Positions 27,001 to 38,273 of a DNA stretch of 64,000 nt are shown here, in pieces. The translations under genes were made by a program, and so were the position numbers. Under the pieces are notes generated by a model, which was not told the DNA's origin, searched no databases, and was given only the letters and a program-made list of their open reading frames with translations. The stretch covers positions 4,140,001 to 4,204,000 of the forward strand of contig JARZZO010000011.1 in the NCBI GenBank assembly GCA_030544215.1, written 5' to 3'. Source of the DNA: Zantedeschia hybrid cultivar (Eukaryota; Streptophyta; Magnoliopsida; Alismatales; Araceae). Numbering within the stretch: the first letter of the stretch is position 1; the number at the start of each line of letters is the position of its first letter.

Positions 27001-30000
27001 ACTTCTTATGGGCGTGGAGAAATCGGAGCGCCTCATGGTCGGAGTATAACACAAACTCCTGCGGTAGCAGATAATGTCTCCAATATCTCAAAGTCTGCAC
27101 TACCGCATAGAACTCCTTGTCATAGGTGGAGTACTTCAGCTTAGCATCATTCAATTTCTCGCTGAAGTATGCTATGGGATGGCCCTCCTGGCTCAAAACC
27201 CCACTTATGCCGACACCAGAAGCGTCACAAGAGACCTCAAACACCCTCGAAAAATCAGGCAGACGAAGGACAGGTGCTTGGGTCATGCGCTCCTTGATGT
27301 CACGAAAGGCTGAAGCAGCAGCCTTCGTCCACAGAAAGGCTCCCTTCCGAATGCAATCAGTGATCGGAGCCGTAATGGAGCTGAATCTGCGAATGAATCG
27401 ACGGTAGAACGTCGCTAAGCCGTGAAAACTCCGCACATCATAGATAGACTGCGGCTCAGGCCATTCTACTACCGCTCTGATCTTTTCGGGATCAGCGGAG
27501 ACGCCCTCAGATGACACGATGAACCTTAAGAAGATCACTCGATCTGTCATAAATGCGCACTTCTTAAGGTTCCCATACAAGCTCTCTCGACGAAGAATAA
27601 TGCACACCTGCCGAAGGTGCTCCAAGTGGTCCTCCCTAGAACGGCTATAGATAAGGATATCATCAAAGTATACGTCCAAAAATGTGCCAATGAATGGTCG
27701 TAATACCTGAGTCATGATTCGCATGAAGGTACTAGGGGCGTTGGACAGGCCGAAAGGCATGACCAACCACTCATAAAGTCCATCCTTCGTCTTGAAAGCC
27801 GTCTTCCACTCATCCCCAGGTCTGATCCGAACCTGGTGATAGCCACTCTTCAGATCGATCTTAGAAAATACAGTGGCTCCCGCCATCATATCAAGCATGT
27901 CATCGAGGCGGGGAATGGGAAAACGATATCTCACTATGATGCGGTTGATCGCGCGACTATCCACGCACATCCTCCAAGTGCCATCTTTCTTTGGAGCAAG
28001 AAGTGCGGGGACGGCGCAGGGGCTCATGCTCTCGCGAATGGAGCCCCTCGCCAGGAGTTCCTCAACCTGCCTCTGGAGCTCAGAATGCTCCTTGGGATTC
28101 ATGTGATAGTGCGGCAGGTTGGGTAGGGTGGCTCCCGGAATCAGGTCAATGGCGTGCTGGATATCACGCATAGGTGGAAGACCTTCCGGTAGATCCTCAG
28201 GAAAGATATCCTGAAACTCCTGGAGAAGAGAGGTGACCTCGGTAGGGTGCTCACTCGGGGTCTCGGTAGTAACCTCTCTAACCGCTAATAGAAACACATG
28301 ATCAGTCTCACTCAAATCATGCTCAAGCTCCCTGGCAGAGATAAGCTGTAAAGCTACAGTAGGAGGTGTGCCAAGGAGGGCAGGCTCACGAGTGTTGGTA
28401 ACGCCCGATCTGGTCGGACGGGAACTGGAACATGTGCTCGCTAAAGCCGTGCTGAGAGCGGTAGTTGAGCTAACAGGCGTGGTGCTAGAAGGGGTAGCAC
28501 CACCTGAAGGAGGGGAAGGGGTACCCGGGGATCCTGAAGAAATCCCCTGAGAAGTCCCCTGCTGGGAGGACGCTCTAGGTCGGGAGGACTGTAAAGTGAT
28601 GAGCAGGTCGCCGTACTGGAATATGCAGGTGTTGGACCGGCCCTCAAGGGTCGCGTCCATATCATACAACCACGGCCTGTCAAGAATAAGGCTCCCGACC
28701 TCCATAGGAAGAATGTCACACCAGATCTCGTCCTCATACGGTGGGAAGTGAATGGGAACAAGGCACCTCGTCTGGATGGGAATGGAAGTGGAATCCACCC
28801 AAGAAACTCAGTAAGGACGAGGATGACCAACAGCAGCCAACTCAAGGTGTGCGACGACATTAGTGGAGATTGCGTTGATGCAACTACCACTGTCAATGAT
28901 CACCTTGCACACCTTGCCATCAACACGGTAGTAGGTGTGAAAGATAGCAGTGCGGCGCCAATCATCACACACCTTCGGCTGGGTCAAGATGCATCTAACC
29001 ACGCCAATCTTATCCTCACTAAGATGCTCCTCACTATCACCATCCCATAGAAACTGAGCCTGGATGCAACCCACGATCTCTCCATCAGAGTGGAAATCAT
29101 CCGCCATCTCATCTCCAGCCTCATAGCTCACAGGCTGCAACGCGGGCTGGTACTCCTCTGGGTCCACCTCTCCCATAACCATGGTCCTAGACGGACACTG
29201 AGACTTGAAATGCCCAAATCCCTGACAATTGTAACACTGAGTACAAGATCCGCCCTCTTGGGAGGACCCTCCTATAACTGGGGCCTTCCCCTTATCCTCC
29301 CACCTAGGTGGCGGGGTTCCCACAGGGGGACGGACAGGGGGGGCCGGTAAGGCGGGCACCGGGTCTCTCTGAGGAAATCGAGGGCGAGAGGGGGGGTCCT
29401 GACGATTGGGGTCAGCAGGCCTAAAGGCGGGAGCTCTCTGTGGCACTCCCGGGGTGGCGCGCTGATCAGTGGGACGTTGGTAGGGCGGCCGAGTACGCGG
29501 GGGTGAATCCACCTCAAGCTCAAACTGCTCCATCTCTCTCACGACCTGATAGGCGTGCTCGATGGTCGTCAGATGCTGACGGAACAGTTCCTGCTGATAC
29601 ACACGACGTAGACCCTTCCGAAAGCGGGAAAGAGTCAACGCGCTCTCCTCTCGAGCTCCACATCTCATTAGGTACTCGTCAATGTACTCAGAAACAGTGC
29701 GAGTACCCTAAGAGATGCTCTGTCACCTATCAATGAGGCGGTGGCGGTAAGTCAGGGGAAGGTATTTCTCTCTCAGCTTAACCTTCATGTCTTCCCACGA
29801 CTCAATGGGATCATGCCGACGCTGCTCAAGAAGGTCCTCGACATTCGACCAATAGGTCTGAGCCTGGCCTGTCAGCTTCATCATGGCGAACCGAGCTCGC
29901 CGAGCGTCAGTCATATCCATCCAATCGAAGTAGCGGTTCATGCTGGCCCCCCAATCAAGATAAACCTTCGGATCCAAGGACCCGTCAACAGTGGGAGCAT

Positions 30001-33000
30001 CCGCACGAGCGGCCTGACGGTCATCCAGGTCCCTCGAGACGTGATGGGGCCTCCGCTCTTCCTCAAAATCATCCCGATCGTCCAGATCATCCCGATTCCT
30101 CGAACGTCGATGGCGTCTAGGCGCCTCACCAAACTCAAGTTGAACCCCACGGGCGTACCGATCATACCGATCACCTCGATCATATCGCTCAACTCGATCG
30201 CGGCGGTCGTGTCGATCCTCTCGATCGTGTCGATCGAATCGCACATCCTGACCGCATCGCTCTAGCCGATCATCACGGTCACGAAGATCCCAGTGATCAT
30301 AACGATCAATCCCATCCACCTGACGCCTCGCGCGTCTCTGATCGGCGCCCTCTAACCTATCGTGCGGCCTATGATGCCTCAAATGTCTATGCGCCGCAAC
30401 CTGGTCTATCAACTCCTCACGCGGATCATAATCCACCCCGTCATTAGCAAGACGTCGATCGTCAACAGGATCAGCCCTCGGAAGGGCCTCATCATGAGGA
30501 ACATGGACGGCCGGAACAGGATGTCCCGGGTGACGGGGAACTGGGGCATGGGCAAGAACCCCTGGAGCACCCCTGAGACCTGCTAGGTCCTGAATCGTAC
30601 GCTCAGACTCATCAACTCGGTTCTCACTAGAGCGGTTCGAACCTCCCCCATTCCCCTGGCGTTGGTCCCACAAATCCATGCGCTGCACGAGCCGACTAAC
30701 TGTCGCGGCTAAATCAGAAACATCTGGGGACCCTGCCTGCGAACCTGACGCGGGTGCAGACATGTGAAAAATCGTACTGCTACGAGTGGGCATGCAAGAC
30801 AGACAGAGAGACAATATGCATCAACTGACACCTAAACGACTAATATGCATGATATGGACCAACTAAGCTGAGTGAAACACTAAATATATGAAGACACGCT
30901 AAACTAACATGATGAATAAAATAAACAGATGAAAATGCAGCAAATATGCCCTAGCCAAAACCTATGGCTCTGATACCAAAACTGACGCGGGACGACTACC
31001 GAAACGAGTCCGAACTAGTGTCACGATCCGAAATCAGCAAGTGTAGTGTACGTGCACGGCAAATACTCATCAAGTTCCCATGTTTTCATGAATGTAGTTA
31101 CGCAATGTAAGTCGTGCAAACTCAAAGGATTCGTCCGCTCTCAGTGACAAAAGTAGACAGGATCGGCGGTAGCTAGGACTACCACAAGCTAGGACATCAT
31201 CAACACAGCCAATACACTCGATTTAATGCTAAGGGAGGGATCTCACACTCACAATATGGCAGCAAATATCAAATAAATAGCTAGGGATCCTAACTCACTG
31301 GCACGGGAACATTCATGTTCATATAATAAACGAGCAAGTTAAAAGGGACAAAGACCACTCCGAACTAATCGGCCCACTGTCAAGTGGGGTTCCGAATGTG
31401 TACAACGTAAATCTGCGAGCTCGTCAGCATCCTCATAACGTGTCACAGGTCTGGAAATTAGGGGAGTTGATCGTCGGGATTGCTCCTGGGCTCACGGACA
31501 CATCTAACCCGTCTATGGTGGAGATTGACCATGGAACTTGCTGGTTGGATGGAGTTGGAACCCGCAGGTCTGGTTCGGGTCGCGGGTTGCAGGGAAGGGA
31601 GGCTCGCGGGGAGCCGTTGCGGGACTGCCCCGTGTGAAGGCCGTCGGCCCTGGGTGCAGCGGCGGGCTGGTCCGGATCCTGCGTGCGGCAGGAAGAGAAC
31701 CCGCGGGGAGGGGTGATATCCGGAACCTGCGGGTGGCGCGAACAGGGGAGGAAGTGAACCCCCGGGACGGAGTCCTTCGGAACCGTGTGCAACGGCGGAG
31801 CCTGCCGGGAAAGGACCCCCAGGGTCTTTGACGTTGACCGGCGGGCGGGAGCGGGGTTGCAGGCGTCGAGCTCGCGGGAGGCCCGTCCGGCCTGGGTGGC
31901 AGGGCCGGGTTTGCAGGAGGACTCTCCGGAGCCGGCGGTGGCGGGGAGGGCCGACAGGAACTGCGGGAGGCTCGACTTAGGCCTGCGAACCGTCGGATTG
32001 GAGCTCGTCGGGGTGGGGTGTTCTCCAGGACCTGCGGCGGCGGTGGGGGAAGGGAAGCTCGCGAGGAAAGGGGCCTCCGAGGCCTGCGTGCGTCGGCGGA
32101 GTCCGCAGGGGAGGGTCCTCCGGGGCCTGGGTGCGATGGAAGCCGACGGAGGGGCCTCGGGTAGGCTCCGTCAGGCTCGCAGGGGGTGGCCGGAGGCGGT
32201 GGAAGCCGGGAGCCACCTCGGTTGGCTCGACCCGAGCCCGCGAGCGGCCGGGAAGGGAACCCGCCAGGTGGGGGCCTCCGACAGGGCTGCGGGGAAGGCG
32301 TGGGAGTCGTGCGGTCGGCTTCCAGTTGGCGGCTCCTTGCAGGGATAGACGACGGCAGCGCAGAGAGAGAGAGAGAAGGAAGGCTGATGAGGAGGAAGGG
32401 ATCACGCAGAGAGAGAGAGAGAGAGAGGAGGAAGGAGACGAGAGGGAGGGAAGGGAGACAGGAACTGCATGCCCTAAACGCACGTACAAGCGTCGGGCGG
32501 TTGCCAATTTTCATTCAAACTTCAATGCCCCTCCAAAAGAGGCTACAATGTCTTAAATAGAATTAAAAAAAATCCTAATAACCACCTAATGAAGCAAATG
32601 ACGTAATTAGCCCTAATTCTAGACAAACACAATGAAATTCGTGCAGAAAATGCTAAATAAATAGAAAAGAGATAACTGGGCCTCATAATGGGCCTTACAT
32701 CAGTCCTAACTGCTCCTCAATACAATAAACACATGTCAACACTAAGGAGAACCATCGTCGAGCCACAGAGATGCTGGGTACGCTGCAGTCGTCCTCCTCG
32801 GACGGTATACGCGAGTCGGGTCGAACCGGGTCCAGGCGCGGGTGTCCTCACCACTCTTCCAGCTTCTAAACATGCTGTTCAACTTTTCATGTTACTAGTA
32901 TAGCTATTGGAGAGGTCAGGAGTAGACTGTCAGAAAGCTTTGACAATATTATGAAAGTCTTGTGTAAGAGTCCAAGATGTTTCAAATTTAAACGGATACA

Positions 33001-33800
33001 ACACCCTCTTGGATTGGCCTTAATTGGTTCAAAGGAGAGGACAGTGATCGTTGGCAACCCTGGGGAAATGCAGAAGCCGAGCCTTTGAAAACTGGAGGTA
33101 CCATTGGGTGTTTGACTAAAGCTCGGTCGAACCTTTCTGCAATATAGAACTGTAATTTCATGTTGTTTGACCAAGTATAAGCAGGGCCCTCATGACCAAT
33201 ATCGATAAGTCTAGCTTCATGAATGAAATTAAGAAAAATGTGATTTATCTAAGAGTCAGAAGTCAAACCTCCCCATTTCTCTTACTGTTGAGTAACAAAA
33301 TTGAGGTCACTAGTAATGCAGGTAGGACCAAAAATAGTAGAGAGCAACCTGAGCATAGGGTTCCAAAAAACACTCCTGTTGGAGGAGCAACGAGGATCAT
33401 AGGTACAAAGAAAGATCCAGCTACTATCCGAGTAAGGATTAACTTGAGCAACAATACAATTATCAGAAGAGTAAATGCTACTGAGATTAACATCAGAATT
33501 CCACTAGACCCAAAGTCCCCTGCTTTACCAGCAACTTCCACTGTATGAAAATTTAAAATATTATGAGATCTGAAGAATTTATCACCAAAGCAGCTGTTAG
33601 ATTTGGTTTCAAATAAGACACATCTATCTTCTTAATTGTAAATGCAGGTACAGAATGGGAATGGTTCGTCAGGGGCGACCAAGGGGCGGACAGGGAACAG
33701 CGGCGGCGGCGGTGGCAAACGGAGGAATGGGAGGAAGCCGAAGGCATCCTCCCGGCACAGCGGCCCGTCGCAGGACAACGGGGATACTCTTGCAGAGTAG
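18012..33800 (+). CDS. Plant J-domain (DnaJ) co-chaperone, six exons
   Basis: Hsp40-type co-chaperone; the J domain stimulates Hsp70 ATPase activity. Exons: 18012-18140, 18742-18835, 19078-19151, 19395-19454, 19600-20001, 33648-33800. All junctions have GT/AG borders and compatible phases, giving 303 aa. The J domain covers about residues 18-93, with the HPD triad at 46-48 split from helix II by intron 1. It is followed by KRFLYDVGVYDGDDD, the conserved FEELQELFMEMFQ segment, a long Ser/Gly/Thr-rich linker, FCFG, and a basic tail (KRRNGRKPK) in exon 6. The ATG at 18012 was chosen because the J-domain family starts close to this point; the frame is open further upstream but looks like 5' UTR. 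Intron 5 is 13.6 kb and filled by a LINE with a nested gypsy element. If intron 5 is retained, a stop follows within four codons and the basic tail is lost. Exon 4 has a tandem AGCAG acceptor, so one Gln may be optional. The paralogue is not identified. Confidence 0.87.
18507..18653. repeat. Tandem duplication in intron 1 of the J-protein gene
   Basis: Two nearly identical copies of a ~74-bp unit lie head to tail. Each contains AAGTAAAGCTTGAAACTTTG and ends ATCCACACATGG. Only a few differences are visible, so the duplication looks recent. Confidence 0.85.
20045..20160. repeat. Tandem duplication at the start of intron 5
   Basis: A ~59-bp unit beginning CTGATTGATTAGCTCAGTGC is repeated almost exactly (20045-20101 and 20104-20160). 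It lies just after the exon 5 donor. If intron 5 is retained it would act as 3' UTR. Confidence 0.85.
20480..23466 (-). pseudogene. LINE ORF2 remnant: RT, zf-RVT and RNase H part
   Basis: Fragments in several frames, read from high to low coordinate. An APGPDGLPAYFFQKY segment near 22950 is followed by a stop where a Trp is normal. The RT core at 22913-22557 has VLIPKK, DYRPINLTN and FVPKRQLLDN. The fingers/palm part at 22496-22029 has GLRQGYPLSPY and the catalytic YVDD. A zf-RVT-like region (WKIIWD, FIWKC, then HMLFHCNHARLTW) lies at 21444-20891. The RNase H-like C-terminus at 20863-20480 has LNFDGA and ALKALEMA. This order is typical of plant L1-type LINEs. Confidence 0.88.
23467..23471. 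repeat. Target-site duplication of the gypsy element (left)
   Basis: CTCTT directly precedes the left LTR and recurs at 32854-32858 directly after the right LTR. This fixes the insertion boundaries within the LINE. Confidence 0.92.
23472..25331 (-). repeat. 3' LTR of the gypsy element
   Basis: 1860-bp direct copy of 30983-32853. It contains a GC-rich core (about 24000-24830) and GA runs near 24845-24905. Open frames seen here on both strands follow from high GC content and are not genes. The polyprotein frame appears to extend about 110 bp into this LTR before stopping at 25220-25222. Confidence 0.93.
25220..30793 (-). pseudogene. Gypsy gag-pol polyprotein, disabled
   Basis: Read from 30793 downward, the frame is the same for nearly the whole length. 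Gag has an extremely Asp/Arg-rich segment (RYDRGDRYDRY, about 30140-30290) and a gag core (YWSNVEDLLEQRR). The CCHC knuckle CYNCQGFGHFKSQC is near 29220, and the protease DSGS motif near 28880. RT carries YFDD near 27670, RNase H is at 27230-26880, and the integrase HAGGLAGHFGRNKT zinc-binding part near 26650. A chromodomain (RYLVHWRGR, TWITREEL) lies at 25520-25420. Nonsense codons stand at about 29723, 29708, 28808, 26270, 26098 and 25546. A one-base loss near 25890 shifts the frame and a second change near 25650 shifts it back. Most stops fit CAG, CGA or TGG mutated by a C-to-T or G-to-A transition. Confidence 0.9.
30963..30978 (-). promoter_or_regulatory. Primer-binding site of the gypsy element
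   Basis: On the minus strand this reads TGGTATCAGAGCCATA, complementary to the 3' end of plant initiator-Met tRNA. It lies four bases inside the 5' LTR. Confidence 0.88.
30983..32853 (-). repeat. 5' LTR of the gypsy element
   Basis: 1871-bp LTR, closely matching 23472-25331 apart from scattered substitutions and small indels (for example a short GC-rich deletion near 31650 and longer GA runs near 32365 and 32410). The right end is followed by the CTCTT duplication. Confidence 0.93.
32859..33631 (-). pseudogene. LINE ORF2 remnant: endonuclease part
   Basis: This is the part of the LINE upstream of the gypsy insertion. On the minus strand it reads, in shifting frames, FETKSNSCFGDKFF, VEVAGKAGDFGSSG, then a FVT..EKWGG-like segment and LIDIGHEGPAYTWSNN with AERFDRA. 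These are hallmarks of the plant LINE apurinic endonuclease C-terminal half. Stops and frameshifts are present. The N-terminal ~30 residues of the domain are missing. Confidence 0.85.
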
Positions 33801-35213
33801 ATGGAGCATCGTCATCAACTGTCTAATCCTTTAAATTGTGGCCAGGAAAGCAGAGGTAGATTCATCGTTCATCGCCCGATCATTCACCTGAAAGAGGGGA
33901 TTGGAGTGGAAGGATCGTCTTAACGTGACGTTTTGTGCTCGCAATTAGTTGCTAGGTCTGTGTGAGGTTCTGATCATCGAGGCCAGGTGAAGTAGAATAA
34001 CTTACATAGGATCCACGGGCAAATCCTGGTCATGTTTTCTGCCGTGATACTCTTGTTCTTAATTTTTCATGAATTGTCTGCTCAGGTTCCATTAATTGCA
34101 GGTTTCACTTATATATAGGTAGTTCACTAGGTTTCGAAACGCGTACTCCATCTAAAAGCTTGGATGAAGTACCAAAATTGGATGGGCATTATTGTCTGTC
34201 TTTCCACAGTAGGAGTTGAGGAGCATGCATATTGGAGAGGAAGCATGCATGAACGTGTCTCAAAACTGGAAATAAAAGGTCTTCCATATTCGTGTCATTT
34301 CCATGTTCGTGATATGACCTTATCTGGCGTATTTTTGGTGTAAGACTCTTCTTTACCAAATTTATTTGCTTCTATGGTTTTTTTTTTTATAAATGTCGGT
34401 TGACACCTTGTTAGTGGCAATTCAGATATGCGAATGGGTTCTTGAAAACAGCTGGCGGGGGGCATAGATCTCACCTCTATATGCTTCTGCTATTGGGGCA
34501 GGGTCGTACAGCAACCTCAGCTGCCTGTTGTTAGCACACGTATTGGTCATTTAATCATATAATATCACAATCTATAAGATTTAACTTAAGTTATTGGTTT
34601 AATTTTATTTGTTAGTACCAAGTATTAAGCAAAAAATTTAAATGTTTTGATCTTATATGTGAATCAAACATTAGTGTTAATCAAGAGTAGTAAACACAGC
34701 TAATCCAAGGAAGGGAAGGTAGGGGTTCGAGCTCGACTGATACTCCTTTCAGTTGCTTACGTGGCAGCTTCGGACGAATCATTCTCAGGAAGAAATCCGT
34801 TTAGTAGAGGATATTCAATTCCATGAAGTGGTTGACATTGTTAAATATGTAATTGGTCGTAAGAAGGAAAACATAGATCTTTTTTTGTCACATATATTTA
34901 TGAAGTCTCCATTGCGGAGATAATATAAATAGACATTCATCAATTCTCTTTGAAAGTGAATAGGGTGTTTCGTTGTGTTATAATGTAAGTTTTTTTATAA
35001 ATATATATTTTTATAACGAAAATATGTTAAAAAGGCTGTTTGGTGGAACTAGCAAAATATATCTTGATAAGACCTTTAATTCACAAAACAGGATAAAATA
35101 AAAGGAAAGGCGACCTTGTTTTGTTTTTTTATCACGGAGGTACAAAACCAAATCCCGTCAGACCGTCACCCCCAACCTTACGAAGCCAACCCTCTCCTGC
35201 CCCTACCACCTAC
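33801..35213. other. 3' flank of the J-protein gene and spacer
   Basis: The first few hundred bases are the probable 3' UTR of the J-protein gene. The rest is AT-rich without a recognised gene. Confidence 0.45.
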
Positions 35214-35559
35214 CCGGCTCGCCGGATATGGAATCGTCGGCGGCACCAATGGGATCGAGGAGCCCGCGGCCAAGCTCTTCCGCGACCACAGCGCCAAGGT
35301 AGTCATCGCCGGCGTCCAGGACGGCAAAGGCCAGGCTGTCTGTAAGGACATCGGCGCCTCGTACGTCCATTGCGACATCACCAATGAGGCGGACGTCAAG
35401 CGCACTGTGGGGGATGCCATGAGGGGCCACGGCCGCTTCGACGTCATGTTCAACGACGCCGGCATTGCCAGGGCCTTCAGCCCCATTGTCGCCACCAACA
35501 AGTCCGACTTCGAGAAGGTGATGGCTGTGAACGTGACGGGACCCTTTATGGGCACCAAG
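35214..35559 (+). pseudogene. Short-chain dehydrogenase/reductase fragment
   Basis: A GC-rich frame of about 115 codons matches the N-terminal half of plant SDR110C-type enzymes (secoisolariciresinol or momilactone dehydrogenase-like). Recognisable parts are RLAG, AAKLFRDHSAKVVIAG, VHCDITNEADV, GRFDVMFNDAGIA (family NNAG) and VMAVNVTGPFMGTK. The NAD-binding glycine motif is damaged: the usual TGG..GIG reads GGTNGIEE with missing residues before it. The catalytic Ser-Tyr-Lys half is absent downstream. No partner exon was found in the window. It is either a broken copy or a fragment captured by a transposon. Confidence 0.8.
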
Positions 35560-35753
35560 TACGAATTTCCTTCTTACACAATTGCGAGAAATGAAACTTA
35601 AGTTACATTCGGAAATAGGGATAGAAAAAAAGGATGTTTGTAGTGTCTTACATAAATTATTAATTCAAAAGTTCTCTTTTATTATTTTTCTCTCTCTTCT
35701 TTTTTTTGTTATGTGTCTATCTCTTTATTTTGTAGAGGAGAAATTTGCCTATC

Positions 35754-36215
35754 TTACCTCAAAACCTAGGCATTGAAATAGAAGGTCTTTTTTCTTATAA
35801 GTCGGTACAATTCTAATTAGAATCTAATGTGGGACTAAAGATACGAGCAACTCTAATTGATTAAGAGGCTCACACTTTCTCTTTTGGGTGCTCACACCAC
35901 TCACTCGTAACAATACATCTCCCTTTACAAGGTCGACGTCCGTTTATGAGCAAAATGTCAATCAAAGTTACGTCTGTTTACGAGCAAATAATATATTTAT
36001 ATGTCACATGGACCAACAAAGGTTGGACTCGTACACCATTTATTATGAATCATATCTCAAAACTTTAGCATTAAGGTAAGAAGTCTTTTTTCTTATAAGT
36101 TGGTACGACTTTTTAAAAAATTCAATATGAGATTAAAGTTATTAACAACTCTAATTGGTTAAGGGACTTGCACTTTATTTAGATGCTGACACCACCCACC
36201 CGTGATAACGTGTCT
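35754..36215. repeat. Direct repeat pair, ~165-bp unit
   Basis: Two copies (35754-35925 and 36052-36215) share CTCAAAAC.T..GCATT, TCTTTTTTCTTATAAGT.GGTAC, AACTCTAATTG.TTAAG and CACACC.CTC.CCCGT-like landmarks. They are diverged and separated by ~125 bp. No element class could be assigned. Confidence 0.6.
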
Positions 36216-38273
36216 CTTTTTTATCTCCCTCTTATTTCTCTCTAATGATTGGAAGTCACCCCTAATCTCCATTCTCAAACAGACTTAAAGACAGCATCTC
36301 TCCCATCAATTTCGAGTCTATAACGCCGAGCAACAGATTCTTTGGTATAAACGAAGCACAAATGTAGACGACTCTGGTATCACATAAATATGTTGCAACT
36401 TTTAGGGTTCTTTCTTTTCTTCCAAAAGCTGTCTACTTTTGATTCCATCTAATCTACTGCTCTTTGGGGTGAGTCCAGACTCCAAACCCAAGGAAACACG
36501 AATGATTGGAGAGGGCAGGGGGAGAGAGAGAGAGAGAGGTCGGGCGCCGGTTGCGGGGTGTTGCTGTCGGCAAGGGAGTGGTGGAGTGAACGGCGCACCG
36601 TAGGAAAGGACGTGGAGACGACAGAAAGAAACAGAGGAGGAGACGAAGAAGAAGAATACTTTTCGCATTCATGACGGTGGTAGTCCAGTAGGAGCGTGGA
36701 CCCCACAGCCGTCGCAACTTGCACGGCGAAAAGGGACGTCAGCCCCGGCAGAAGGTGGTGGGCGGTGATGACGGAGAAGGAAAGCTCCAGTCCAGTTTCA
36801 CCTCCTCGGAGCCGTCAGCTCCCAGCTCTTATCACCTCTGTTACAGGCGTCGTTAAAGACTGCTGTATCAAGTGAGGAGATCGAAGAATCCCTCAAAGGG
36901 AGAAGGGTGCTGTATCCAGTGGAGAGTCTGGATGTCAGGCTGGGGAAAGAGAGAGAGAGAGAGAGATTTTGATTGTTAATTATTGGATTCGAAAATTTTT
37001 ATTTGGATGGAAAAAGATAAAAAGTAAAATTTGAAATGTCGTTTACCAAAATGTTCATCCTTTTTATTTGAAATGCAAAGAATGAATGACATTTTGATCT
37101 ATTCTTCGTTAATCAATCATTGGAATCTAGGTTATTTTTCAAAAGTTCACATTTTATTACTTCTGATTTTTCTATCTTCTCCATGTCCAATATGTCTTTC
37201 TCTCTCTTCCTCTTTCTTTCTCTCTAGTTTTAGATTTCAGCAAAATTGTGAAGAATTTTGGTCATTTGGGAAGCCATATTGTATTCAACGTTTGAAATCT
37301 ACCCAATATGGGATTAAGGAATCCAAAGTGCAGTGTTTATAGTGTGTGTGCGTGTGTGTGTGTTTTGTTGGGGGAGGGGAGTGCTGCATCCAGCCGAGAG
37401 TCGTTTTCTCATAATTAAATTTAATGTTTAGATAAAAATACTCCAATAAAAGCTATTCCTTTAATTGACACATTATGCGGAAAAGAAATATAGAAATAGA
37501 AGGAAAGAGAGAGAAAGAGAGTTGAGGAAAGAATAAGAATATTTTTAGACACTTCTTACTTTAATTAATAAGGGTTAGATAAGAGAGATTTAAGAGAAAG
37601 CAAACAGATGGCAATGATAGAGGAATTTTTGCAACAATTAACATACAACACGGTTATTAAAAGTAATGAAAAAGTAAGATAAATAAAATATAATTTTATT
37701 TTTAGTAGGCTTATATATTCAATAATCCCCATAAAGTATCTGGCATGTTTCTATTACTCAAATGGATATAAAAGTTTGAGAAACCTTAAAGAGATTTTTT
37801 TTGCACAAATAACTTTGATAAATCTTTATTTACGTTAGAATCTCTTTTACAATTATGCTACATCAATATTTTCTTTAGAGAAAAAATATCAAAATTATCC
37901 TTTTCAACATTGCTTGGAGAGGCATATATATATATATATATATAAGCCATGCTACTATATGAGGGATATTTATTGCATCTTCTAATGTCCTTAGATATTC
38001 TATCTAAGAATATCTAAGGAGATTAGGTATGACATTACAATTAAGAATATGTCTTTATACAGATAAAAGATTTTCATGGTTATTCAAGCGAATATCTTCA
38101 TCTTAAAACATCATTTGACAGTATAAGTGAGATAGGAATTCTCTGAATGTTGTAGATTTGAGAAGTCCAATGTCGGGTGTACTAACGGGGAATCAAAGTG
38201 CATTTAGAGAAATTATTTTTAGATCAACTTTAGAGAGATGACATGCCCCTACCTATATATTTCTCGACCCTAA
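36216..38273. other. Intergenic, microsatellites only
   Basis: Purine-rich runs occur at 36505-36540 and 36948-36966, a GT run at 37341-37363 and a TA run at 37926-37944. The GC-rich segment at 36470-36900 has open frames on the minus strand that lack any family signal. No gene recognised. Confidence 0.4.

Larger units (their letters stand above)
23472..32853 (-). mobile_element. Ty3/gypsy chromovirus, nested in the LINE
   Basis: Full-length 9382-bp LTR retrotransposon in minus orientation. It has two 1.86-1.87-kb LTRs starting TG and ending CA on the plus strand, flanked by a perfect CTCTT duplication. Domain order is gag, zinc knuckle, protease, RT, RNase H, integrase, chromodomain, which defines a chromovirus. 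Long LTRs and an initiator-Met primer site would suit the Tekay/Del group, but I did not test this. The coding region has several stops and two frameshifts, so the copy cannot move on its own. It is younger than the LINE it interrupts. Confidence 0.93.
20206..33639 (-). mobile_element. 5'-truncated LINE, split by a gypsy insertion
   Basis: Non-LTR retrotransposon, antisense within intron 5 of the J-protein gene. The 3' end is marked by an A-rich tail (T-rich on the plus strand, 20206-20224) directly next to AAATG (20201-20205). The same word follows the other end (33640-33644) and is the likely short target duplication. Minus-strand order is endonuclease (partial), reverse transcriptase, zf-RVT region, RNase H. 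The endonuclease starts only at its FETK-like segment, so the element is 5'-truncated, as is common after target-primed reverse transcription. Excluding the nested gypsy copy, the LINE is about 4.0 kb. It carries many stops and frameshifts and is inactive. Confidence 0.85.

Noticed and set aside
36402..36724. Three overlapping minus-strand frames
   Set aside because: All three frames are open at once because of local CT-rich composition; no conserved motif.
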